Position numbers and translations under genes: made by a program. Below the pieces are notes generated by a model that was not told the DNA's origin, did not search any database, and saw only the letters and a program-made list of their open reading frames with translations. Positions 20,679 through 29,400 of a stretch of DNA of 64,000 nt are shown here, piece after piece (the first letter of the stretch is position 1; each line of letters begins with the position of its first letter). This DNA is from Clavelina lepadiformis (taxonomy: Eukaryota; Chordata; Ascidiacea; Aplousobranchia; Clavelinidae): assembly GCF_947623445.1 (NCBI RefSeq), contig NC_135246.1:17963856-18027855 (forward strand). The letters run 5' to 3'.

Positions 20679-20796
20679 GTCAGGATGGCCGAGTGGTCTA
20701 AGGCGCCAGACTCAAGCAGAGGCTTAGTCGCTTTGTGCGGCTCTAGTTTGTTCTGGTCTCCGAATGGAGGCGTGGGTTCGAATCCCACTTCTGACA
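20679..20796 (+). tRNA. trnL-CAA: tRNA-Leu(CAA), unit 31
   Basis: 118 bp. Mature part consensus; intron ends TAGTTTG. Begins the first copy of a three-unit repeat. Confidence 0.95.
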
Positions 20797-20984
20797 TTAC
20801 ATTTGGAAACTTTTACTTCACATATATGCTAACTTTGTGTCGGATTGCATTGAAGTGGATAGTAAAATTGAACATTGAGAAACTTATGTCTTAGTTTAAC
20901 AACAGTTCGATTAAATCATATTTTTAATATTCTAGGCTGGATTGTTTCTTAAAGTGTGAAAATGTAAAAGGTTTGTATGTGTTT

Positions 20985-21058
20985 GTCTCTGTGGCGCAAT
21001 GGATTAGCGCGCTGGACTTCTAATCCAGAGGTTCCGGGTTCGAGTCCCGGCAGGGATG
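20985..21058 (+). tRNA. trnR-TCT: tRNA-Arg(TCT), unit 31
   Basis: Consensus, 74 nt. Confidence 0.96.
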
Positions 21059-21341
21059 ATTGGCTTAATACTTTTTAAAGCTCATCACTTAATTGTACAA
21101 GTTTTCATCCAAAATTGAGCAAACCGTTAACATCATCGTTTCAGTCTTGTATGAAGTAAATCTTCAATGAAACAATCTGGCCTGGTTCATTGTGTTTATC
21201 CTCGATTAAACATCGTTGCATGCATTTGTGAAATTTACACAGCCTCGAGGAAAAACCAACCGTGATATTAATGCCAAATTAAGCTTTTTCCTTCTTTTGT
21301 GGTAAGTATTTTAACAACGGAGATCAATAGAAAACATCGAA

Positions 21342-21458
21342 GTCAGGATGGCCGAGTGGTCTAAGGCGCCAGACTCAAGCAGAGGCTTAGTCGCTTGTGC
21401 GGCTCTAGTTTGTTCTGGTCTCCGAATGGAGGCGTGGGTTCGAATCCCACTTCTGACA
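21342..21458 (+). tRNA. trnL-CAA: tRNA-Leu(CAA), unit 32, 33-nt intron
   Basis: 117 bp. Mature part consensus; the intron lacks one T (CGCTTGTGCGG), shared with unit 35. Confidence 0.94.
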
Positions 21459-21646
21459 TTACATTTGGAAACTTTTACTTCACATATATGCTAACTTTGT
21501 GTCGGATTGCATTGAAGTGGATAGTAAAATTGAACATTGAGAAACTTATGTCTTATTTCAACAACAGTTCGATTAAATCATTTTTTTAATATTCTAGGCT
21601 GTATTGTTTATTAAAGTGTGAAAATGTAAAAGGTTGGTATGTGTTT

Positions 21647-21720
21647 GTCTCTGTGGCGCAATGGATTAGCGCGCTGGACTTCTAATCCAGAGGTTCCGGG
21701 TTCGAGTCCCGGCAGGGATG
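21647..21720 (+). tRNA. trnR-TCT: tRNA-Arg(TCT), unit 32
   Basis: Consensus, 74 nt. Confidence 0.96.
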
Positions 21721-22011
21721 ATTGGCTTAATACTTTTTAAAGCTCATCACTTAATTGTACAAGTTTTTATCCAAAATTGAGCAAACCGTTAACATCATTG
21801 TCTCAGTCTTGTATGAAGTAAATCTTCAATGAAACAATCTGGCCTGGTTCATTGTGTTTATCCTCGATTAAACATCTTTGCATGCATCTGTGAATCACTG
21901 CCTCTGCAACTGCCACGAGGAAAAACCAACCGTGATATTAATGCCAAATTAAGCCTTTTCCCTCTTTTGTGGTAAGTATTTTAACAACGGAGATACATAG
22001 AAAACATCGAA

Positions 22012-22129
22012 GTCAGGATGGCCGAGTGGTCTAAGGCGCCAGACTCAAGCAGAGGCTTAGTCGCTTTGAGCGGCTCTAGGGTGTTCTGGTCTCCGAATGG
22101 AGGCGTGGGTTCGTATCCCACTTCTGACA
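22012..22129 (+). tRNA. trnL-CAA: tRNA-Leu(CAA), unit 33, B-box variant
   Basis: 118 bp. B box GGTTCGTATCC instead of GGTTCGAATCC; also in unit 37. Confidence 0.87.
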
Positions 22130-22317
22130 TTACCTTTGGAAACTTTTACTTCACATATATGCTAACTTTGTGTCGGATTGCATTGAAGTGGATAGTAAAA
22201 TTGAACATTGAGAAACTTATGTCTTAGTTCAACAACAGTTCGATTAAATCATATTTTTAATATTCTAGCCTGGATTGTTTTTGAAAGCGTGAAAAAGTAA
22301 AAGGTTGGTATGTGTTT

Positions 22318-22391
22318 GTCTCTGTGGCGCAATGGATTAGCGCGCTGGACTTCTAATCCAGAGGTTCCAGGTTCGAGTCCCGGCAGGGATG
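22318..22391 (+). tRNA. trnR-TCT: tRNA-Arg(TCT), unit 33, T-stem variant
   Basis: 74 nt. TTCCAGGTTCGAG instead of TTCCGGGTTCGAG. Confidence 0.85.
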
Positions 22392-22681
22392 ATTGGCTTA
22401 ATACTTTTTAAAACTCATCACTTAATTGTACAAGTTTTCATCCAAAATTGAGCAAACCGTTAACATCATTGTCTCAGTCTTGTATGAAGTAAATCTTCAA
22501 TGAAACAATCTGGCCTGGTTCATTGTGTTTATCCTCGATTAAACATCGTTGCATGCATCTGTGAATCACTGCCACTGCCACTGCCACAAAGAAAAACCAA
22601 CCGTGATATTTATTCCAAATTAAGCCTTTCATTGTTTTGTGGTAAGTATTTTAACAACGGAGATCTATAAAAAACATCGAA

Positions 22682-22799
22682 GTCAGGATGGCCGAGTGGT
22701 CTAAGGCGCCAGACTCAAGCAGAGGCTTAGTCGCTTTGTGCGGCTCTAGTTTGTTCTGGTCTCCGAATGGAGGCGTGGGTTCGAATCCCACTTCTGACA
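22682..22799 (+). tRNA. trnL-CAA: tRNA-Leu(CAA), unit 34
   Basis: 118 bp. Same as unit 31; begins the second copy of the three-unit repeat. Confidence 0.95.
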
Positions 22800-22987
22800 T
22801 TACATTTGGAAACTTTTACTTCACATATATGCTAACTTTGTGTCGGATTGCATTGAAGTGGATAGTAAAATTGAACATTGAGAAACTTATGTCTTAGTTT
22901 AACAACAGTTCGATTAAATCATATTTTTAATATTCTAGGCTGGATTGTTTCTTAAAGTGTGAAAATGTAAAAGGTTGGTATGTGTTT

Positions 22988-23061
22988 GTCTCTGTGGCGC
23001 AATGGATTAGCGCGCTGGACTTCTAATCCAGAGGTTCCGGGTTCGAGTCCCGGCAGGGATG
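22988..23061 (+). tRNA. trnR-TCT: tRNA-Arg(TCT), unit 34
   Basis: Consensus, 74 nt. Confidence 0.96.
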
Positions 23062-23344
23062 ATTGGCTTAATACTTTTTAAAGCTCATCACTTAATTGTA
23101 CAAGTTTTCATCCAAAATTGAGCAAACCGTTAACATCATCGTTTCAGTCTTGTATGAAGTAAATCTTCAATGAAACAATCTGGCCTGGTTCATTGTGTTT
23201 ATCCTCGATTAAACATCGTTGCATGCATTTGTGAAATTTACACAGCCTCGAGGAAAAACCAACCTTGATATTAATGCCAAATTAAGCTTTTTCCTTCTTT
23301 TGTGGTAAGTATTTTAACAACGGAGATCAATAGAAAACATCGAA

Positions 23345-23461
23345 GTCAGGATGGCCGAGTGGTCTAAGGCGCCAGACTCAAGCAGAGGCTTAGTCGCTTG
23401 TGCGGTTCTAGTTTGTTCTGGTCTCCGAATGGAGGCGTGGGTTCGAATCCCACTTCTGACA
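23345..23461 (+). tRNA. trnL-CAA: tRNA-Leu(CAA), unit 35, 33-nt intron
   Basis: 117 bp. Same one-base intron deletion as unit 32 plus one intron substitution. Confidence 0.94.
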
Positions 23462-23649
23462 TTACCTTTGGAAACTTTTACTTCACATATATGCTAACTT
23501 TGTGTCGGATTGCATTGAAGTGGATAGTAAAATTGAACATTGAGAAACTTATGTCTTATTTCAACAACAGTTCGATTAAATCATTTTTTTAATATTCTAG
23601 GCTGTATTGTTTATTAAAGTGTGAAAATGTAAAAGGTTGGTATGTGTTT

Positions 23650-23723
23650 GTCTCTGTGGCGCAATGGATTAGCGCGCTGGACTTCTAATCCAGAGGTTCC
23701 GGGTTCGAGTCCCGGCAGGGATG
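23650..23723 (+). tRNA. trnR-TCT: tRNA-Arg(TCT), unit 35
   Basis: Consensus, 74 nt. Confidence 0.96.
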
Positions 23724-24014
23724 ATTGGCTTAATAGTTTTTAAAGTTCATCACTTAATTGTACAAGTTTTTATCCAAAATTGAGCAAACCGTTAACATCA
23801 TTGTCTCAGTCTTGTATGAAGTAAATCTTCAATGAAACAATCTGGCCTGGTTCATTGTGTTTATCCTCGATTAAACATCTTTGCATGCATCTGTGAATCA
23901 CTGCCTCTGCAACTGCCACGAGGAAAAACCAACCGTGATATTAATGCCAAATTAAGCCTTTTCCCTCTTTTGTGGTATGTATTTTAACAACGGAGATACA
24001 TAGAAAACATCGAA

Positions 24015-24132
24015 GTCAGGATGGCCGAGTGGTCTAAGGCGCCAGGCTCAAGCAGAAGCTTAGTCGCTTTGTGCGGCTCTAGGGTGTTCTGGTCTCCGAA
24101 TGGAGGCGTGGGTTCGAATCCGACTTCTGACA
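24015..24132 (+). tRNA. trnL-CAA: tRNA-Leu(CAA), unit 36
   Basis: 118 bp. CCAGG wobble stem as in unit 27; T-stem end AATCCGACTTC instead of AATCCCACTTC. Confidence 0.88.
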
Positions 24133-24320
24133 TTACCTTTGGAAACTTTTACTTCACATATATGCTAACTTTGTGTCGGATTGCATTGAAGTGGATAGTA
24201 AAATTGAACATTGAGAAACTTATGTCTTAGTTGAACAACTGTTCGATTAAATCATATTTTTAATATTCTAGGCTGGATTGTTTATTAAAGTGTGAAAATG
24301 TAAAAGGTTGGTATGTGTTT

Positions 24321-24394
24321 GTCTCTGTGGCGCAATGGATTAGCGCGCTGGACTTCTAATCCAGAGGTTCCGGGTTCGAGTCCCGGCAGGGATG
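24321..24394 (+). tRNA. trnR-TCT: tRNA-Arg(TCT), unit 36
   Basis: Consensus, 74 nt. Confidence 0.96.
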
Positions 24395-24675
24395 ATTGGC
24401 TTAATACTTTTTAAAGCTCATCACTTACTTGTACAAGTTTTCATCCAAAATTGAGCAAACCGTTAACATCATCGTCTCAGTCTTGTATGAAGTATATCTT
24501 CAATGAAACAATCTGGCCTGGTTCATTGTGTTTATCCTCGATTAAACATCGTTGCATGCATGTGTGAAATTTACACAGCCTCGTGGTAAAACAACCGTGA
24601 TATTTATTCCAAATTAAGCCTTTCATTGTTTTGTGGTAAGTATTTTAACAACGGAGATACATAGAAAACATCGAA

Positions 24676-24793
24676 GTCAGGATGGCCGAGTGGTCTAAGG
24701 CGCCACACTCAAGCAGAGGCTTAGTCGCTTTGAGCGGCTCTAGGGTGTTCTGGTCTCCGAATGGAGGCGTGGGTTCGTATCCCACTTCTGACA
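24676..24793 (+). tRNA. trnL-CAA: tRNA-Leu(CAA), unit 37, degenerate
   Basis: 118 bp. CCACA stem mismatch together with the GGTTCGTATCC B box. Confidence 0.82.
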
Positions 24794-24980
24794 TTACCTT
24801 TGGAAACTTTTACTTCACATATATGCTAACTTTGTGTCGGATTGCATTGAAGTGGATAGTAAAATTGAACATTGAGAAACTTATGTCTTAGTTCAACAAC
24901 AGTTCGATTAAATCATATTTTTAATATTCTAGCCTGGATTGTTTTTTAAGCGTGAAAAAGTAAAAGGTTTGTATGTGTTT

Positions 24981-25054
24981 GTCTCTGTGGCGCAATGGAT
25001 TAGCGGGCTGGACTTCTAATCCAGAGGTTCCGGGTTCGAGTCCCGGCAGGGATG
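24981..25054 (+). tRNA. trnR-TCT: tRNA-Arg(TCT), unit 37
   Basis: 74 nt. GCGGGCTGG D-stem variant as in unit 18. Confidence 0.9.
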
Positions 25055-25335
25055 ATTGGCTTAATAGTTTTTAAAGTTCATCACTTAATTGTACAAGTTT
25101 TCATCCAAAATTGAGCAAACCGTTAACATCATCGTCTCAGTCTTGTATGAAGTAAATCTTCATTGAAACAATCTGCCCTGGTTCATTGTGTTTATCCTCG
25201 ATTAAACATCGTTGCATGCATCTGTGAAATTTACACAGCCTCGTGGGAAAACAACCGTGATATTAATTCCAAATTAAGCCTTTCCTTGTTGTGTGGTAAG
25301 TATTTTAACAACGGAGATTCATAGAAAACATCGAA

Positions 25336-25453
25336 GTCATGATGGCCGAGTGGTCTAAGGAGCCAGACTCAAGCAGGGGCTTAGTCGCTTTGAGCGGCTC
25401 TAGGGTGTTCTGGTCTCCGAATGGAGGCGTGGGTTCGAATCCCATTTCTGACA
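25336..25453 (+). tRNA. trnL-CAA: tRNA-Leu(CAA), unit 38, degenerate
   Basis: 118 bp. GTCATGATGG at the 5' end, AAGGAGCC in the D stem and ATTTCTGACA at the 3' end. Near the decaying right edge of the array. Confidence 0.78.
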
Positions 25454-25642
25454 TTACCTTTGGAAACTTTTACTTCACATATATGCTAACTTTGTGTCGG
25501 ATTGCATTGAAGTGGATAGTAAAATTGAACATTGAGAAACTTATGTCTTATTTCAACAACAGTTCGATTAAATCATATTTTTAATATTCCATACTGGATT
25601 GTTTGTTTTTGGGTGAAAATAATAAAAGGTTGGTATGTGTTT

Positions 25643-25716
25643 GTCTCTGTGGCGCAATGGATTAGCGCGCTGGACTTCTAATCCAGAGGTTCCGGGTTCG
25701 AGTCCCGGCAGGGATG
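25643..25716 (+). tRNA. trnR-TCT: tRNA-Arg(TCT), unit 38
   Basis: Consensus, 74 nt. Confidence 0.96.
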
Positions 25717-26001
25717 ATTGGCTTAATACTTTTTAAAGCTCATCACTTAATTGTACAAGTTTTCATCCAAAATTGAGCAAACCGTTAACATCATTGTCTC
25801 AGTCTTGTATGAAGTAAATCTTCAATGAAACAATCTGACTTGGTTCATTGTGTTTATCCTCGATTAAACATCGTTGCATGCATCTGTGAATCACTGTCAC
25901 TGCCACGAGGAAAAACCAACCGTGATATTAATGCCAAATTAAGCCTTTTCCTTCTTTTGTGGTAAGTATTTTAACAACGGAGATCAATAGAAAACATCGA
26001 A

Positions 26002-26119
26002 GTCAGGATGGCCGAGTGGTCTAAGGCGCCAGACTCAAGCAGAGGCTTAGTCGCTTTGTGCGGCTCTAGGGTGTTCTGGTCTCCGAATGGAGGCGTGGGT
26101 TCGAATCCCACTTTTGACA
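26002..26119 (+). tRNA. trnL-CAA: tRNA-Leu(CAA), unit 39
   Basis: 118 bp. CTTTTGACA acceptor variant; last tRNA-Leu of the array. Confidence 0.92.
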
Positions 26120-26307
26120 TTACCTTTGGAAAGTTTTACTTCACATATATGCTAACTTTGTGTCGGATTGCATTGAAGTGGATAGTAAAATTGAACATTG
26201 AGAAACTGATGTCTTAGTTCAACAACAGTTCGATTAAATCATATTTTTAATATTCTAGGCTGGATTGTTTTTGAAAGTGTGAAAATGTAAAAGGTTGGTA
26301 TGTGTTT

Positions 26308-26383
26308 GTCTCTGTGGCGCAATGGATTATAGCGCGCTGGACTTCTAATCCAGAGGTTCCGGGTTCGAGTCCCGGCAGGGATG
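26308..26383 (+). tRNA. trnR-TCT: tRNA-Arg(TCT), unit 39, D-loop insertion
   Basis: 76 nt. Two extra bases in the D loop (GGATTATAGCGC instead of GGATTAGCGC), otherwise consensus; last tRNA of the array. Confidence 0.88.
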
Positions 26384-26651
26384 ATTGGCTTAATATTTTT
26401 TAGAGCTCATCACTCAACTGTACAAGTTTTCATCCAAAATTGAGCAAACCGTTAACATCATCGTCTCAGTCTTGTATAAAGTAAATTTTCAATGAAACAA
26501 TCTGGCCTGGTTCGTTGTATCTATCTTCGATTAAACATCGTTACAAGCATCTGTGAATTTTATACAACCACGATGAAAAAAAACCGTGATATTAATTTAA
26601 CCATAACTTTATCAGTCTTATACTATTCGTAGAACTATTAATTATTATTTA
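26384..26651. other. Right edge of the tRNA array (decayed spacer)
   Basis: The spacer after unit 39 follows the array consensus to about 26600 with growing divergence (for example TTCGTTGTATCTATC for TTCATTGTGTTTATC), then becomes AT-rich single-copy sequence. There is no further tRNA. Confidence 0.8.
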
Positions 26652-26740
26652 TGCCGTATATGCTGGGCCCTTGGGGAGTATTTTTTTGACTGGTACACGG
26701 CGCTATACAAGCATTATTATTATTTATTATTATTATTATG
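26652..26740 (+). mobile_element. Possible 3' tail of a SINE/LINE-like retroposon
   Basis: The sequence ...GGCGCTATACAAGCATTATT runs into ATT repeats. Such a short GC-containing tail with 'GCGCTATA' before trinucleotide repeats resembles the 3' ends of many animal non-LTR elements. No body or coding part is visible, so the family is not assigned. Confidence 0.35.
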
Positions 26741-26847
26741 GTATGTCATTTTATTAACGATCAAGCAGTGAATGCTAGTAAGTACTTTCAATCAGTTTAT
26801 TTTTGGACACAAAATAGAAGATTTGAAAGTGGCCAAGTGAGAAGTAA

Positions 26848-26877
26848 GCTTTGGCTTTGGCTTTGGCTTTGGCTTTC
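26848..26877 (+). repeat. GCTTTG hexamer microsatellite
   Basis: About five tandem copies of GCTTTG between 26848 and 26877, in the gap between the array and the FN3 gene. Confidence 0.85.
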
Positions 26878-27632
26878 TGCCTCTAGATGCCAATTTTTTT
26901 TTGCTTTGCTTGCTTGAAAAATAGCGGTTAATATCCCAAAACAACGTATTATACGCATTCCTGTTTTGAAGGCGAAAAATGATTATCATAGTGTAATTAT
27001 TCTATTTTCTTCTCTTTTAAAATAGAAATCGTATTTTCACAGGGTAATACTTTCCATTGGCCGCATGTCTTGAAATAAGCAAGAAATTGTTGATATATAG
27101 TTATGATAAAACAATATCCTGGTAAAACCGTACTTTCTAGAAAAATCCTGGCTAAACAACACTTCTGCTCGGCCAGCCTATCTCTGAAATGAAAATTTTT
27201 AGAGGAGGTGGTTTAATAAAAGGCCAAAAATACATTTTCAACATAAAAACAAACCAAAACAATTTAATTTCCCTGGTAAATGAAGTCTCATTTAATGGAT
27301 TGATGTATATTTGAAAGCAACGTGTCAATTGTACTTTTTCGGCAGATTTATCCAGCAAGCACGAAAAATCAAAAGAAAGCACCAAAACAAAACAAGCAAA
27401 TTGTTTAATAATAACAAATTTAAACACAAAGAAGAATTTTGCCTTTACGCCACAGATCTTGACAAGAAAAACTAAAATAAATTACATTAAATTACGCGAC
27501 AAAATATTATCGATATGACGTAAGACGGAATCAGCAGCAAATCAACTGGAACGATGGCAGAATTAGCAGATACTTCTTTTTCAGGAAAAACGTCTTTGCA
27601 AAAAATGTCTGCGTTTCATGTTGCGATGATTA
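26878..27632. other. Intergenic sequence / presumed 3' UTR of the FN3 gene
   Basis: AT-rich, with no conserved reading frame I would defend. The part from 27632 down to about 27400 is probably the 3' UTR of the minus-strand gene. Confidence 0.5.
27404..27409 (-). promoter_or_regulatory. Candidate polyadenylation signal ATTAAA
   Basis: ATTAAA on the minus strand about 225 bp beyond the stop codon of the FN3 gene. No AATAAA was seen between the stop and this point. Confidence 0.3.
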
Positions 27633-29400
27633 TTATGCGCGTCCAACAGTAATCAATAATCTTGGGCTTTGGTTCGATTCCCTTCGAAGGCGGATGCTGT
27701 ATGTCGATATTGTGACTTCATAATCACCTGGCCTTAGTCTCGGGATAGACCTGTGTGAAAACGATAAACAGTGATATGGCTTGCAGTAATGCAGAAGTGA
27801 CCATTACACCACATCACCTGCAGGAAACACATCACACACATGTGGTGAAATGAGGTGAGACTGATGTGTTTTTGCATGGCTTGGCTGACATTTAATAAGC
27901 CTAATTTCTATGACTGTGTTTTGTCTAATTATAATACTTATACTCACGTTATTGTGCCCGAACGGAATCTGACAAATCGGTACAAAATCGAAGTTCCCAC
28001 CCTAAACACCCGGATGTTGTAACGTATCAATGTCGAAGGAGTTCCCCGCAGTTCAACCGGAAGCCACTCGAGGGTAATTGAAAGAGAAGTAGTTCTTACT
28101 ACATGCAAACCGAGAGGAGGCACAAGTCCATCTAGATGAAAATAAGTAATTGAATATGAGCTTAAGCACCATCGAATAAATACTGCACTTTAACACTAAC
28201 GTGGCAATTTCATACATACCAGACTGGGGTGCGGTAGGTGGTGCACTTGTTGCTGCGACTTTTGGAGTAGTGATCGTGATGCTAAACACTTCGTCGGCAC
28301 GTGGAAAGCTTCGTGCCGTGATGACGTATTCGACCTCAGGTGAAAGGCGAGTAAAGGTAACGGAGGAATGAGCGCGACTTATCACAAATCTTTGATGATC
28401 CTTAAAACACAGGAAATAACACCTTTTTAAACACCTTTTTCTAGTTTCTAAAGACCTTTTGAATAAAAAGTAATTTACGGTATTTTTAACTACTGGTATT
28501 TGTCATTATTTCTTAATTTTCATTGTGTAATACGTTTAAGCCAATAAAATAAGTTATTATTAGTCTAATTCTGATTCTGCTAGTGCTACATACAGCAAGA
28601 TGAGCAAGCTTAACAACAATAAAACCGACACGTACCCGTACGGATTCCTTTCTCCTTATGCTAAAGTTAATGACGGAAACTCCGATGGGAAATGTATCCC
28701 ATGACAACGTGACGCGATTACTTTCAAGTGTCGTGACCCTGGCTTCAAAGTTTTCCCCAGCAGGGGGTGCTAGAGATCACAAAAGAAAGCATTATCGTAG
28801 TCATGACAATATATAAACTAAACTTTTTCCAAACTGTGAAGACATGCCAAGCCCAGAATTTTAAATCCGATCGTTTTTTCTGACCGGCTGACAGACACAG
28901 GTTTTTACTCACCAGTCACTATCCTCGTTCTTCCTGCAACGTTAGGAATGATTTGGTTTTCTGGTGTCGCTGGTCGAATTGTGACGTCATAAACAGAGGA
29001 AGGGTCAAGATCGTCAAGCGTGAAGCTTCGACCTGGTCGGAAGTTCTCGAATACGGGGAATTTTCTTCCGTTTAAAACCTTTTCGACTGTGATGTAATAT
29101 CTATAGACATAAAAATGTATTATAAAATATTCATAGCAACTTTATCAAAAACTTGAAAATGACGATAAAGTGCTGCACATATTACACTTGGCGTTATGAG
29201 AAGTGATAATATTTCTGCTGACAACGTACCCTTGCCGTTATAAGAGCTCGATTAAAGCCTTGTAGTACTTATTTATCTATTTGTTTTACCTGTGACTATT
29301 CCTGAAACCAGACCATAGCAGCGTAAATCCGCTCGAAGTAATGGTCCTGTTGTTCACAAACGTGGCCAGCACTCTCTCCATCGTGAACATGCGACCTGCC
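27633..29400 (-). other. C-terminal FN3 domains 55-57 and stop codon
   Basis: D55: end of exon 29290-29716 + 28913-29100 (YYITVEKV ... SSVYDVTIRPATP). D56: 28636-28769 + 28220-28400 (RVTLSWDTF ... VEYVITARSF). D57: 27948-28131 + 27633-27750 (SITLEWLPVE ... PGDYEVTISTYSIR). Intron phases are 2, 1, 0, 1 and 2 in order, unlike the rest of the gene, so these domains have a separate history. The last exon closes the FN3 domain with LLITVGRA and a TAA stop. The tail has no hydrophobic segment or lipid-anchor signal. Confidence 0.87.

Larger units (their letters stand above)
20679..24675 (+). repeat. Higher-order repeat: units 31-33 and 34-36, period 2003 bp
   Basis: Starts 20679/22682, 21342/23345 and 22012/24015 are each 2003 bp apart. 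Units 32 and 35 share the same one-base intron deletion and a TCATTTTTTTAAT spacer variant. This is a recent three-unit duplication. Unit 36 does not match unit 33 in the tRNA itself, so the boundary lies near there. Confidence 0.9.
1..26600 (+). repeat. Tandem array of 39 tRNA-Leu(CAA)/tRNA-Arg(TCT) units
   Basis: Head-to-tail units, mostly 659-670 bp, each with one tRNA-Leu(CAA) and one tRNA-Arg(TCT) on the + strand. tRNA-Leu starts lie at 56, 721, 1382, 2041, 2702, 3363, 4024, 4686 and so on to 26002. Spacers are as conserved as the genes, so whole units were amplified or homogenised. Each tRNA-Leu has an A box like TGGCCGAGTGG and a B box GGTTCGAATCC. T runs that can stop RNA polymerase III follow each gene: TTTT about 18 nt after Leu, and T4-T6 about 12 nt after Arg. 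Base 1 is already inside a unit, so the array extends left. On the right, similarity fades near 26600. The array could be collapsed or mis-sized in an assembly, so copy number is that of this sequence only. Confidence 0.97.

Noticed and set aside
1-26600. CRISPR array
   Set aside because: The repeats are ~660-bp units with tRNA genes and homologous, non-unique spacers in a eukaryotic genome.
27660-27690. A B-box-like GGTTCGATTCCC on the + strand in the last FN3 exon
   Set aside because: The flanking bases do not form a T stem and there is no A box; it is part of the coding exon read on the other strand.
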